Source of the DNA: an uncultured Lysobacteraceae bacterium
GTDB lineage: Bacteria > Pseudomonadota > Gammaproteobacteria > Xanthomonadales > Rhodanobacteraceae
Reading direction: 5' to 3'
DNA length: 8,777 nt
NCBI GenBank assembly: GCA_946482585.1
Contig: CAMLSI010000214.1
Coordinates: 1-8,777, forward strand
Position numbers and translations under genes: made by a program. The stretch's first letter is position 1; each line of letters starts with the position of its first letter. Below are positions 1 through 7,150 of this stretch, piece by piece. The notes below the pieces were generated by a model, which worked only from the letters and a program-made list of their open reading frames with translations, was not told the DNA's origin and did no database searches.

Positions 1-1
1 C

Positions 2-289
2 GCGCTCGCGATCCATTTCCACGACACGCGCGACCAGGCGCTGGCGAACATCCTCGCCTGCCTCGAGCTCGGCGTCGCCGTCGTCGACGCCGCGGTATCG
101 GGCACCGGCGGCTGCCCCTACGCGAAAGGCGCGAGCGGCAACGTCGCGAGCGAAGACGTGGTGTACATGCTCGACGGCATGGGCATCGCGACCGGCATCG
201 ACCTGCCGAAGCTCATCGAAACCGGCCAGTGGCTCGCCGCGCAGCTCGGCAGGGAGACCGGCAGCAAGGTCGGCAAGGCGGCGGCATGA
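2..289 (+). CDS. mvaB: 3-hydroxy-3-methylglutaryl-CoA lyase, C-terminal part (cut by left edge)
   Basis: This is the last 95 residues of HMG-CoA lyase, which splits HMG-CoA into acetoacetate and acetyl-CoA as the final step of leucine breakdown. It is also called liuE where it closes a liu operon. The reading frame is open from base 2 to a TGA. Residues 5-9 read HFHDT, whose two His correspond to the metal ligands H233 and H235 of the human enzyme. [15 protein letters not shown] follows at 33-47; its Cys (38) matches catalytic C266 and its Asn (47) matches metal ligand N275. The spacing between these residues is exactly that of the human enzyme. The stretch [15 protein letters not shown] is also typical. 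The N-terminal two thirds of the TIM barrel lie outside the window, so the true start and the upstream operon cannot be seen. No further gene follows on this strand, consistent with a last gene in its operon. Confidence 0.95.
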   Translation, partial: ALAIHFHDTRDQALANILACLELGVAVVDAAVSGTGGCPYAKGASGNVASEDVVYMLDGMGIATGIDLPKLIETGQWLAAQLGRETGSKVGKAAA

Positions 290-360
290 CGGGGACGAGC
301 AGAGCGAAAGCCCTTCCCTTCACCTGAACGGCGATGCGTCTCGCCGACAGCCAGGAGCAG

Positions 361-387
361 CGTGTGGTCGCCACCGGCGACCGCACG
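361..387 (+). terminator. Hairpin downstream of the HMG-CoA lyase, possible 3' end signal
   Basis: CGTGTGGTCGCC (361-372) and GGCGACCGCACG (376-387) form a 12-bp stem with a three-base ACC loop. In the plus-strand transcript all 12 positions pair, one of them as a G-U wobble. In the minus-strand transcript that position becomes a C-A mismatch. It begins 72 bases after the lyase stop. There is no run of T after it, so it is not a classical intrinsic terminator. It could act as a 3'-end stabilising hairpin or a Rho-assisted stop. Confidence 0.35.
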
Positions 388-420
388 ACCGAGGTTTCCG
401 GAATCGCCATGCGCCGCGAT

Positions 421-445
421 CGTGCGCTCGCTGCGCGAGCACACG
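421..445 (-). terminator. Hairpin downstream of the response regulator, possible 3' end signal
   Basis: On the minus strand, CGTGTGCTCG and CGAGCGCACG flank a five-base CGCAG loop and form a 10-bp stem. All positions pair in the minus-strand transcript, one as a U-G wobble; the same position is a C-A mismatch in the plus-strand transcript. The stem starts about 90 bases past the response-regulator stop. It mirrors the hairpin at 361-387, which pairs fully only in the opposite transcript. No T run follows, so termination activity is uncertain. Confidence 0.3.
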
Positions 446-535
446 CTACCGGGCGGGCCTCGCGACGACGGGTGGCGGGGGGCGCCATCGGCGGCCGCAC
501 GGGCGAGCTGCCTTCGACCTGTCCGTCAAAGGCCT

Positions 536-985
536 CTATCCCGGCGGCGGCAGCACCACGATCGTGAACCAGAAATTCTCGATGGTCTTGACGACCTGGA
601 TGAACTGATCGAAGTCGACCGGCTTCGTGATGAAACAGTTCGCATGCAGGTCGTACATGCGCACGAGGTCCTCTTCGGCGCGCGAGGTCGTCAGCACGAC
701 CACCGGTATGCGCTTGAGCGACGGATCGCGCTTGATCTCCGCGAGCACTTCACGGCCGTCGCGGCGCGGCAGGTTGAGGTCGAGCAGGATCAGGTCCGGC
801 CGCGTGGCCCCGGCGTATTCGCCGCGGCGGAACAGAAAGTCGAGCGCGCGCTCGCCGTCGCCGACGACGTGCAGGTTGTTGCGCAGATGCCCTTCGCGCA
901 GCGCTTCGCGCGTCAGGCGTACGTCGCCTTCGTTGTCTTCGACGAGCAGGATTTCTACCGGACGCGGGACAGCGGCTTCGGTCAT
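536..985 (-). CDS. Stand-alone Rcp1-type response regulator (single REC domain)
   Basis: A 149-residue cytoplasmic receiver with no output domain. EILLVEDN (11-18) gives acidic pair E16/D17. LILLDLNLP holds phosphoacceptor D69, VVVLTTS has switch T99, and ITKP has K121. The FW-x3-VV-x-LP tail is typical of the Rcp1 family, the partners of phytochrome-like kinases. The start ATG at 985 overlaps the kinase stop as ATGA, and GGAG lies 8 bases upstream of it. This makes it the last gene of a three-gene operon and probably translationally coupled to the kinase. It aligns without gaps to the first receiver of the phosphodiesterase two genes upstream (79 of 139 residues identical by hand count). The likely role is to accept phosphate from the neighbouring kinase, either as a phosphate sink competing with the phosphodiesterase or as a protein-interaction output. 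The role is inferred; the fold and phosphosite are certain. Confidence 0.93.
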   Translation of the reverse strand: MTEAAVPRPVEILLVEDNEGDVRLTREALREGHLRNNLHVVGDGERALDFLFRRGEYAGATRPDLILLDLNLPRRDGREVLAEIKRDPSLKRIPVVVLTTSRAEEDLVRMYDLHANCFITKPVDFDQFIQVVKTIENFWFTIVVLPPPG

Positions 986-3660
986 GGTGCTTGCTCCGTG
1001 GCGGGGACGGTGAAATGAAACGTCGCGCCGTGGCCGAGCCGGGATTCGACCCAGATGCGGCCGCCGATCTGCTCGATGATCCGCTTGCAGATGGCGAGTC
1101 CGATGCCGGTGCCGGCGTAGTGCTGGCGCGTGTGCAGGCGCTGGAAGATCACGAAAATGCGTTCGGCGTACTGCGGATCGATGCCGATGCCGTTGTCGCT
1201 GACGCGGAAATGCCAGTGATGGTCCTCGCGCACCGCGTCGACTCTCACGAGCGGCCGTTCGTCGCTCACGAACTTGAGGGCGTTGCCGATGAGGTTCTGC
1301 AGCAGCTGCGTGAACTGCAGCGGATCGACGCAGATCGTCGGCAGCGCGCCGGCGCGGATCTCGGCACGCGTTTCGTCGATGCGCGCGGCGAGGTTGCGCA
1401 GCGCGGCCTGGAGGCATTCGTCCGCCGAGACGTCGCGCGGACTTTCGCTGCGCGTGCCGATACGCGAGTACGCGAGCAGATCGTCGATGAGCCGCTGCAT
1501 GCGCAGCGCGCCGTCGACGGCGAAGCCGATGAAATCGTCGGCGTCCTGGCCGAGCTTGCCCTTGTAGCGGCGCGCGAGCAGTTGCACGTAGCTCGCGACC
1601 ATGCGCAGCGGTTCCTGCAGGTCGTGCGAGGCGACGTAGGCGAACTGCTCCAGATCGGCGTTGGAGCGCTCGAGCTCCTTGCGCTGCGTGGCGAGCGCCG
1701 TTTCGGTATCGCGCCGCACCGTGATGTCGCGCAGTATCGCCGTGAAGTGATGCTCGCCGTCGCTTTGCCAGTGGCCGATCGAAATTTCGAGCGGAAACTC
1801 GCTGCCGTCGCGACGCAGGCCGGCGACTTCGACCGAACTGCCGATCACGCGCGGCTCCGCACCGCCGAGGAATCGCGCCATGCCGCCCAGATGCTGCTCG
1901 CGGTAGCGTTCGGGCATCAGCACCGTGAGCGGCTGCAGCAGGAGCGTCTCCGCGTCGTAGCCGAAGCAGCGCCGGGCCGCCGCATTCAGATAGCGGATCC
2001 TGCCGTCGGAGTCGGCGGCGATGATCGCGTCGTTGGCCGTGTCGGTCAGGGCGCGGAACGCCTGCTGGCTACGCTCCAGCTCGCGCGTGCGGCGCGCCGC
2101 GAGGCGTTCGGCGCGCGCGCGCAGATCGGCCAGCAGCCAGGCGATCGCAAACAGCAGCAGGCTGCAGAACAGGCCGACGAGCAGTATCGACAGCGGCATC
2201 GCCGACGCGCTGGCGGCGACGAACGCGGGCGTGGCCGTGACCACGAGATGCCAGGGCCGGCCGGCGAGCGTCAGGGTCTGTGCGTGGCGCAGCGGCGACG
2301 GCGCGACCGCCTCGCCGTCGGTGTACAGCAGGTTCGCGGCGTTCTCGGTCTCGCCGTCGTAGATGCGTACGTGCAGCCCGTCGCGCGATTCGGCGCCGAT
2401 CGAGCGCATCCACTCGTGCGCACGGAATTCGAGATACGCCACGCCGATCACGCCGTCGGGATCTCCGTCGCGACGGCCCGGGCGCAGCGGCACGTAGGCG
2501 GCGAAGCCGGGCTCCGTCTCGCCCGCGTTGCGTCCCGCGACCTCGACCTTGCCGCCGAGCGCGAACGCATCGAGCGCCAGCGCGCGTTCGAGCGCGGCGC
2601 GACGTACCGGATCGCTGCCGAGATCGAAGCCGGCCAGCGTCAGATTGGGACCGCGCGCGGGTTCGAGGTAACTGACCGGATACAGCGTGTCGTTCGCGCT
2701 TTCGGGCCAGATGCGGAAATCCGGGCGCAGCCGCGCGGCCATGTCGCCCTCGAAATCGCTGCGGCTGCGTGCGCGGATCCGCGGCGCGAAACCGATGCCG
2801 GCGATGCCGGGATAGCGCGCCTGCAGGTCGGTCTGCTCCCAGTAGCGCCGCCACTCGTCGGCATCGACGTTTTCCGACGCGGCAAACAGTCCCTGCGCGC
2901 CGCTGAGCAGATCGAAGTAGCTGCGCAGGCGCTGTTCGATCGCGGCGGCGATCTGCTCGACCTGATGCGCGAAGCGCTGCTGCCGCGCCGTCGTCGCGGC
3001 TTCGGCGCTGACGCGCCAGGCCATCGCCGTCGCGCCCAGCGCGACGGCGAGCACGAACAGCGCCGGCATCAGGCTCGAGCGCAGGACGGCTTCGCCGTCG
3101 TCGCGCGTTCTTGCGCGCTGCAGCAGCAGGGTCGCGCCGCTGATGATGAGGCCCGCGCCGGTCAGCAGCGATACGCTGCTGACCGAACTCCAGCCGATGC
3201 CGGGCGCGATGCCCGCGAGCCGGCCGAACACGCCGAACGCACCCAGCGAGAGCGCGAGCGCCGCGAGCACGGTGCCGAACATGAGCAGGTGGCTGCGGCG
3301 CTCGGCGGTGCCGAGCAGGGAGGCGAGCGCGACCGTGAGCAGCCCCGCGGCGCTGTTGTTCGGCAGCGCGATGAGACGGCGCACGGGCGCGTCGACCAGC
3401 GCCGAGCCCAGCACGATGACCGCGAGCGCCGCCACCGGCACGCACGCGACGAAAACGAGCGCCGGTCGCCGCGCATGTTCGGCGAACAGCGCGAGCGAGA
3501 GCAGCGCCAGCGCGCCGAGCGCGGTCCAGCTCGGCGTGTGTTCGAACGGCCCGAAGCGACTCAGCATGACACCGGCGACGACGCAGGCGCCGGTTGCCGC
3601 GGCGCCGATCAGCAGCAGGCGGTCGTGCGGCGCCGGCGCGCTGAACGCAGGCTCAGTCAC
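982..3660 (-). CDS. Membrane histidine kinase: seven-TM region, CHASE, TM, PAS, HisKA, HATPase_c
   Basis: An 892-residue hybrid-free sensor kinase. Seven hydrophobic segments lie at roughly 14-34, 44-61, 66-89, 98-118, 123-148, 158-181 and 197-215. A CHASE-type periplasmic sensor spans about 240-480 ([27 protein letters not shown]), and TM8 is at 488-511. An odd number of helices before CHASE puts it in the periplasm. Then come a charged helix, a PAS domain (about 534-650) and HisKA with SHDLQEP (phosphoacceptor H679). HATPase_c has N box NLIGNALK (789-796), G1 DNGIGI (822-827), F box and G2 GTGIGL (850-855). Every catalytic motif is intact. I chose GTG at 3660 because GGAGAAGG sits just upstream; the frame also stays open further upstream, inside the phosphodiesterase gene. 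The gene overlaps the phosphodiesterase stop by 8 bp and the response-regulator start by 4 bp. The kinase core is of the class that partners Rcp1-type receivers. The CHASE ligand is unknown. Confidence 0.93.
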   Translation of the reverse strand: MTEPAFSAPAPHDRLLLIGAAATGACVVAGVMLSRFGPFEHTPSWTALGALALLSLALFAEHARRPALVFVACVPVAALAVIVLGSALVDAPVRRLIALPNNSAAGLLTVALASLLGTAERRSHLLMFGTVLAALALSLGAFGVFGRLAGIAPGIGWSSVSSVSLLTGAGLIISGATLLLQRARTRDDGEAVLRSSLMPALFVLAVALGATAMAWRVSAEAATTARQQRFAHQVEQIAAAIEQRLRSYFDLLSGAQGLFAASENVDADEWRRYWEQTDLQARYPGIAGIGFAPRIRARSRSDFEGDMAARLRPDFRIWPESANDTLYPVSYLEPARGPNLTLAGFDLGSDPVRRAALERALALDAFALGGKVEVAGRNAGETEPGFAAYVPLRPGRRDGDPDGVIGVAYLEFRAHEWMRSIGAESRDGLHVRIYDGETENAANLLYTDGEAVAPSPLRHAQTLTLAGRPWHLVVTATPAFVAASASAMPLSILLVGLFCSLLLFAIAWLLADLRARAERLAARRTRELERSQQAFRALTDTANDAIIAADSDGRIRYLNAAARRCFGYDAETLLLQPLTVLMPERYREQHLGGMARFLGGAEPRVIGSSVEVAGLRRDGSEFPLEISIGHWQSDGEHHFTAILRDITVRRDTETALATQRKELERSNADLEQFAYVASHDLQEPLRMVASYVQLLARRYKGKLGQDADDFIGFAVDGALRMQRLIDDLLAYSRIGTRSESPRDVSADECLQAALRNLAARIDETRAEIRAGALPTICVDPLQFTQLLQNLIGNALKFVSDERPLVRVDAVREDHHWHFRVSDNGIGIDPQYAERIFVIFQRLHTRQHYAGTGIGLAICKRIIEQIGGRIWVESRLGHGATFHFTVPATEQAP

Positions 3661-5821
3661 CGCCTTCTCCCGCCGGTAACTGGTTTTCGCCGCGCGCCTG
3701 CCGGCGCAGGCGGTCGGCGAAGCGATCGGACGACTCGGGACGCCCAATGTGGAAACCCTGCAGCCGGTTGCAGCCGAGCTTGCGCAGCACGTTGCGGTGG
3801 TGCTCTGTCTCCACGCCCTCGGCGACGACGTCGATGCCGAGGATGTGCGACATCGCGATGATCGCGCGCACGATGACGGCGTCGCGCGAATCCGTGGTCG
3901 CGTCGGTCACGAAGCTGCGGTCGATCTTGAGCAGGTCGACCGGAAACGCCTTGAGATAGCTGAGCGAACTGAAACCCGTGCCGAAATCGTCGATCGCGAT
4001 GCTGATGCCCAGTTCGCGCAGCGCCGACAGGGTCTCGCGCGACTCGGCGCGCTGCATCACCGATTCGGTCAGCTCCAGTTCCAGGCGCTGCGGCGAGAGC
4101 CCGCTTCGCGCCAGCGCTTCCTCGACATCGCCGAGCAGGCGCCCGCCTTCGAGCTGCCGCGCCGACACGTTGATCGCGACGCTCGGCGGGTCGGGCATGA
4201 GTTCGGACCAGCTCTTCGCCACGTGCATCGCACGCGCAAGCACCCAGCGGCCGAGCGACAGGATCAGGTCGGACTGCTCCGCGAACGCGAGGAAACGATC
4301 CGGCGCCACGCGGCCGCGCAGCGGGTGGTTCCAGCGCAGCAGCGCTTCGGCGCTGACGACGCGGCCGTAGCCGTCGACGATGGGCTGGAAATCCAGATCG
4401 AGCTCGTCGCGCAGCAAGGCATGCCGCAGCTCGCGCTCCAGGGTCAGGCGCTCCTGCAGGCTGCGGTTGAGTTCGGGCGAATAGAAATCGATGCCGCTGA
4501 CGCCGCGCTGGCCGGCCTGGTACATCGCCGTCTCGGCGCATTTGAGCAGCGACGCCGCCTCGACGGCGTCGTTCGGCGACAGGCTCATGCCGATCTGGCC
4601 GCCGAGATAGAACTCGTGCTCGCCGACGCGGTAGGGCTGGCGCAGCGCATCGAGCAACTGTTCGGCGAGCAGCGCCGCCTGGCCGATCGCATCGCCTTCG
4701 GCACAGGCCAGCGCGAACTCGGCGCTGCCGGTACAGGCCAGCAGCGTGCCTTCCGGCATCAGCCGCTGCATGCGCCCGACCGCGGCCTTGAGCGCGAGAT
4801 CGCCGATCTCGTGGCCGAGCGTCTGGTTGACCACGCCCAGCCCGGTCAGCGTGACCACGAGCACGGCGACTTCGCCGCCGTGACGGCGCAGCGACGGCAG
4901 CAGCTGATGCAGCGACTCGACGAAGCGGCGCCGGTTCGGCAGGCCGGTCACCGCGTCGTGGCTCGCGACGAATTCGAGGTGTTCCTGCACGAGCTTGCGT
5001 TCGATCGCATAGCGCAGCGCGCGCGCGAGGTGCGCGCCGTCGCCGCGCCCCTTGACCACGTAGTCCTGCGCGCCGAGCTGGATCGCGCGCAGCGCGAGGC
5101 TTTCGTCGTCGTGGCTGCTGAGCACGACCAGCGGCACGTGGCCGGCGCTCTGCAGCATCGAGCGCACGGTCTGCAGCCCCTGCGAATCGGGCAGGCCGAG
5201 GTCGAGCAGCACGGCCGCGTAGCGCTGGCGCGACAGGATTTCGAGCGCCGCCGCGAGCGTCGACACGGTGTCGAGGGCGTAGCGCGGCTCGACCTCGTGC
5301 AACAGTTCGGCGACGAGGCGGGCGGCGGCGGGCTCGTCTTCGACGAGCAGTACCGGCAGCGCGTCGGGCCGCGTCGCGCCGACCGGCAGGGTGACGACGC
5401 TGAGCCAGAAATGGCCGATGCTCTGCATCACGCCGAGGAACTGGTCCAGGTCGATCGGCTTGCGCACGTAGCAGCTCGCGTAGGTGTCGTAGGCGCGGCG
5501 CACGTCGGCATCGGCGCCCGACTGCGTCAGCACGACGACCGGGATCCGCGACAGGCGCGGATCGTCCTTGATGCGCTCCAGCAGCTCGCGCCCGTCGAGG
5601 CCCGGCAGGTTCAGGTCGAGCAGGATCAGATCCGGCAGCGGCTGATGCGCATAGCCTTCGGCGCGCTGCAGCATCGCCAGCGCCTGTTCGCCGTCGACGG
5701 CGACGGTCAGGCGATTCAGCAGCTTGGCCTGCTTCAGCATTTCCGTGGTCAGACGTACGTCGCCGGGGTTGTCCTCGACGAGCAGGATTTCCAGCGGTCG
5801 CCCCGTGATTTCCTGACCCAT
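3653..5821 (-). CDS. c-di-GMP phosphodiesterase, REC-REC-GGDEF(degenerate)-EAL
   Basis: A 722-residue cytoplasmic response regulator predicted to hydrolyse c-di-GMP to pGpG. REC1 (11-147) has E16/D17, phosphosite D69, T99 and K121. REC2 (156-275) has E161/D162, phosphosite D207, S235 and K257. The GGDEF domain (about 285-450) is dead: GGDEF is replaced by GSAEF (365-369), the metal-binding Asp residues by Thr (324, 326), and no RxxD I-site is present. The EAL domain (about 457-705) keeps its whole active site: E492 in EALLRW, N551, E586 in ELTES, D611/D612 in DDFGTG, K632, E668 in AEGVET and Q688. ATG at 5821 has GGGA six bases upstream and starts just before REC1; the in-frame ATG at 5920 would add 33 residues with no recognisable domain. 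It is first in an operon with the kinase and a second receiver, and divergent from a diguanylate cyclase. Phosphorylation at D69, D207 or both probably sets its activity. Confidence 0.94.
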   Translation of the reverse strand: MGQEITGRPLEILLVEDNPGDVRLTTEMLKQAKLLNRLTVAVDGEQALAMLQRAEGYAHQPLPDLILLDLNLPGLDGRELLERIKDDPRLSRIPVVVLTQSGADADVRRAYDTYASCYVRKPIDLDQFLGVMQSIGHFWLSVVTLPVGATRPDALPVLLVEDEPAAARLVAELLHEVEPRYALDTVSTLAAALEILSRQRYAAVLLDLGLPDSQGLQTVRSMLQSAGHVPLVVLSSHDDESLALRAIQLGAQDYVVKGRGDGAHLARALRYAIERKLVQEHLEFVASHDAVTGLPNRRRFVESLHQLLPSLRRHGGEVAVLVVTLTGLGVVNQTLGHEIGDLALKAAVGRMQRLMPEGTLLACTGSAEFALACAEGDAIGQAALLAEQLLDALRQPYRVGEHEFYLGGQIGMSLSPNDAVEAASLLKCAETAMYQAGQRGVSGIDFYSPELNRSLQERLTLERELRHALLRDELDLDFQPIVDGYGRVVSAEALLRWNHPLRGRVAPDRFLAFAEQSDLILSLGRWVLARAMHVAKSWSELMPDPPSVAINVSARQLEGGRLLGDVEEALARSGLSPQRLELELTESVMQRAESRETLSALRELGISIAIDDFGTGFSSLSYLKAFPVDLLKIDRSFVTDATTDSRDAVIVRAIIAMSHILGIDVVAEGVETEHHRNVLRKLGCNRLQGFHIGRPESSDRFADRLRRQARGENQLPAGEGGD
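3663..3670 (-). promoter_or_regulatory. Ribosome binding site of the histidine kinase (decides a GTG start)
   Basis: GGAGAAGG on the minus strand ends two bases before GTG at 3660. Its GGAG core is six bases away, which is good Shine-Dalgarno spacing. It lies inside the last codons of the phosphodiesterase, so ribosomes finishing that gene would pass straight over it. It favours the GTG start over the in-frame ATG at 3747, which would add 29 residues lying wholly within the upstream gene. Confidence 0.7.
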
Positions 5822-5857
5822 TGCCGGTCCCGTCCTGACGGCTCGTGCCAGACCAAT

Positions 5858-5874
5858 TCGTACCGAAGGTACGA
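5858..5874. promoter_or_regulatory. Perfect inverted repeat, possible operator or leader hairpin of the phosphodiesterase operon
   Basis: TCGTACC (5858-5864), a GAA centre, and GGTACGA (5868-5874) form 7-bp arms with no mismatch. The repeat lies 37 to 53 bases upstream of the phosphodiesterase ATG. This fits a repressor operator near the transcription start, or a hairpin in the 5' leader. The match is exact. The function is inference and I recognise no known regulator box in it. Confidence 0.4.
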
Positions 5875-6009
5875 CGAAACGCGTGTGATGTGTACTCGTG
5901 AAAAATGCGCAGGCCGGCATCGCCGACGATCACCGCGCCAAATCGCGACGGCGGGAAACCCTCGAAGGATCTGCGGCGACTGTCCGTCCCCTCGCACGAG
6001 GCACCCGGC

Positions 6010-6032
6010 GATGTGAAAACAATGTAAACATC
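6010..6032. promoter_or_regulatory. AT-rich patch with ATGT repeats, possible regulator site
   Basis: ATGTGAAAACA (6011-6021) is followed at once by ATGTAAACA (6022-6030), so the ATGT motif recurs at 11 bp, about one helical turn. The outer bases GATGT (6010-6014) and ACATC (6028-6032) also form a 5-bp inverted repeat. The patch is the most AT-rich stretch I notice in a GC-rich window and lies about 105 to 127 bp upstream of the cyclase ATG. A CRP/Clp-like left half (TGTGA) is present but the right half is poor. Confidence 0.3.
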
Positions 6033-6125
6033 GGCTTGCCCGCGCATCCCGCGGGAACCCGGCGCCTTACCATGACGCTGTCCGCCGTCCGGCGGCCGCA
6101 GATCCGAACCGAACGGAGACAGCGC

Positions 6126-6132
6126 AGGTAAG
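6126..6132 (+). promoter_or_regulatory. Ribosome binding site of the diguanylate cyclase
   Basis: AGGTAAG lies four bases before the ATG at 6137, with its AGG core eight bases away. It overlaps the TAA (6129-6131) that ends a 19-codon upstream frame, so translation of that frame, if it occurs, would affect access to this site. Confidence 0.5.
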
Positions 6133-6136
6133 TGCG

Positions 6137-7141
6137 ATGACACCGGCCTCCGACCGCCTGCTCGAGGTCATTCGCACGCAGACCGATATCGCACGGCTAG
6201 GCCTCGATCTCGGCGGCGTCATGACGCTCGTGGCCGAACGCGCCCAGCGACTCACGCGGGCGTCCGGCGCCGTGGTCGAAATCGCCGAAGACGAAGACAT
6301 GGTCTATCGCGCCGCGACCGGCGCCGCCGAAGGTTTCCTCGGTCTGCGGCTGGCACAGGGCACCAGCCTGTCCGGCCTGTGCGTCCGCGAGGCACGCGCG
6401 CTGCAGTGCGACGACGCCGAGACCGATCCGCGCGTGGACCGCGACGCCTGCCGCCGCATCGGCCTGCGCTCGATGATCGTCATGCCGCTGCGCCATCACG
6501 ACACCATCGTCGGCGTGCTCAAGGTCATGGCGGCCGAGGCGAACGCCTTCGACGCCGACGACCTGCACCTGCTGAGCCTGATGTCGGACCTGATCGGCGC
6601 AGCGATGTTTCACGCGGTCACCTACCACGCCAGCGAGCTGTTCCATCTGGCGACGCACGACAGCCTGACCGGGCTCGCGAACCGCTCGCTGTTCCTGGAA
6701 CGCCTGCGCCACCGCCTGGCGCTCGCGCGTTGCGACGCCGCCGCGTTCAGCGTGCTCAACCTCGACATGGACGGACTCAAACCGATCAACGACCGCTACG
6801 GCCATCGCGCCGGCGACGCGGCACTGCGCGAAATCGCGCGAAGCCTCCGCGAGGCCTCGCGCGAAGCCGACACGGTCGCACGCCTCGGCGGCGACGAGTT
6901 CGGCGTGATCCTGCCCCGCATCGCCGATGCCGACGGCGCGCTCGCCCACGCACGGCGCCTGTCGCAGCAGATCGAACGGCCGTTCCTGTTCGAGGACCGC
7001 GAGATCGCGCTCGGGGCGAGCATCGGCGTTGCCGTGTATCCGCACGACGGCGCCGAGCTCGACGTGCTGCTCGAACACGCCGACCGGGCCATGTACCGGA
7101 CCAAGCACGCCCGGCGCACGCCGCCGCCCGCGGCGCACTGA
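6137..7141 (+). CDS. Diguanylate cyclase, GAF-GGDEF
   Basis: A 334-residue soluble enzyme predicted to make c-di-GMP from two GTP. A GAF sensor domain occupies about 15-160, with the typical SLSGLCV, ALQCDDAETDPRVD and SMIVMPL stretches. The GGDEF domain spans about 168-325: HDSLTGLANR at 174-183, metal-binding D210 in NLDMDG, substrate-binding N218 and D219, and an exact GGDEF at 251-255. R242-x-x-D245, six residues before the first Gly, is a proper I-site, so product inhibition is expected. No membrane segment or signal peptide is present. The GAF ligand is unknown, and I see no clear chromophore cysteine signature. It is divergent from the phosphodiesterase operon and shares its 315-bp control region, so it probably opposes that enzyme in the same pathway. 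ATG 6137 follows AGGTAAG. The end of the gene is only 9 bp from a convergent amidohydrolase. Confidence 0.95.
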   Translation: MTPASDRLLEVIRTQTDIARLGLDLGGVMTLVAERAQRLTRASGAVVEIAEDEDMVYRAATGAAEGFLGLRLAQGTSLSGLCVREARALQCDDAETDPRVDRDACRRIGLRSMIVMPLRHHDTIVGVLKVMAAEANAFDADDLHLLSLMSDLIGAAMFHAVTYHASELFHLATHDSLTGLANRSLFLERLRHRLALARCDAAAFSVLNLDMDGLKPINDRYGHRAGDAALREIARSLREASREADTVARLGGDEFGVILPRIADADGALAHARRLSQQIERPFLFEDREIALGASIGVAVYPHDGAELDVLLEHADRAMYRTKHARRTPPPAAH

Positions 7142-7150
7142 AGCCCGCTT

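Larger units (their letters stand above)
290..535. other. Convergent intergenic region without a supported gene
   Basis: This 246-bp gap lies between the lyase stop and the response-regulator stop, with the two flanking genes converging on it. Several short open frames cross it on both strands, for example from ATG 334 (+) and a minus-strand frame over 213-500. Their translations are rich in Arg, Ala and Pro, show no domain I recognise, and run into neighbouring genes in the wrong frame. I see two strong inverted repeats, listed separately, but no U-tract terminator, tRNA or repeat family. A decayed gene cannot be excluded. Confidence 0.5.
5822..6136. promoter_or_regulatory. Divergent regulatory region between phosphodiesterase operon and cyclase
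   Basis: This 315-bp gap must hold the promoters of both the minus-strand three-gene operon and the plus-strand cyclase. It is visibly richer in A and T than the genes around it, chiefly at 5851-5910 and 6010-6032. I find a perfect palindrome at 5858-5874 and a repeated ATGT motif at 6011-6030, both listed separately. I could not place a convincing -35/-10 pair with 16-18 bp spacing on either strand, so no promoter is called. A 19-codon frame at 6072-6131 ends just before the cyclase. Confidence 0.6.

Noticed and set aside
118..567. Short open frames in and around the 290-535 gap (for example 334-567 plus, 213-500 minus, 118-444 minus)
   Set aside because: No domain, no convincing ribosome binding site, and they overlap the ends of real genes. 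A pseudogene remnant is possible but not supported.
991..3861. A 956-codon open frame on the plus strand, opposite the histidine kinase
   Set aside because: It is a frame shadow caused by GC-rich codons. Its translation is dominated by Arg, Ala, Glu, Gln and His with no domain, while the minus strand encodes a complete kinase with all catalytic motifs.
5822..5920. A 33-residue N-terminal extension of the phosphodiesterase from ATG 5920
   Set aside because: The extension has no recognisable domain, and ATG 5821 has a ribosome binding site and starts just before the receiver domain, as in the paralogous stand-alone receiver.
3749..6016. A 755-codon open frame on the plus strand, opposite the phosphodiesterase
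   Set aside because: Same reason: low-complexity Arg/Ala/His-rich translation, against clear REC, REC, GGDEF and EAL domains on the minus strand. It also crosses the divergent promoter region.
6012..6027. CRP/Clp-like site TGTGA-N6-TGTAA upstream of the cyclase
   Set aside because: The right half matches only two of five positions of TCACA, so the site is kept only as an AT-rich repeat.
6036..6073. TTGCCC (6036) and TACCAT (6068) as a -35/-10 promoter of the cyclase
   Set aside because: The spacer is 26 bp, too long for a sigma-70 promoter.
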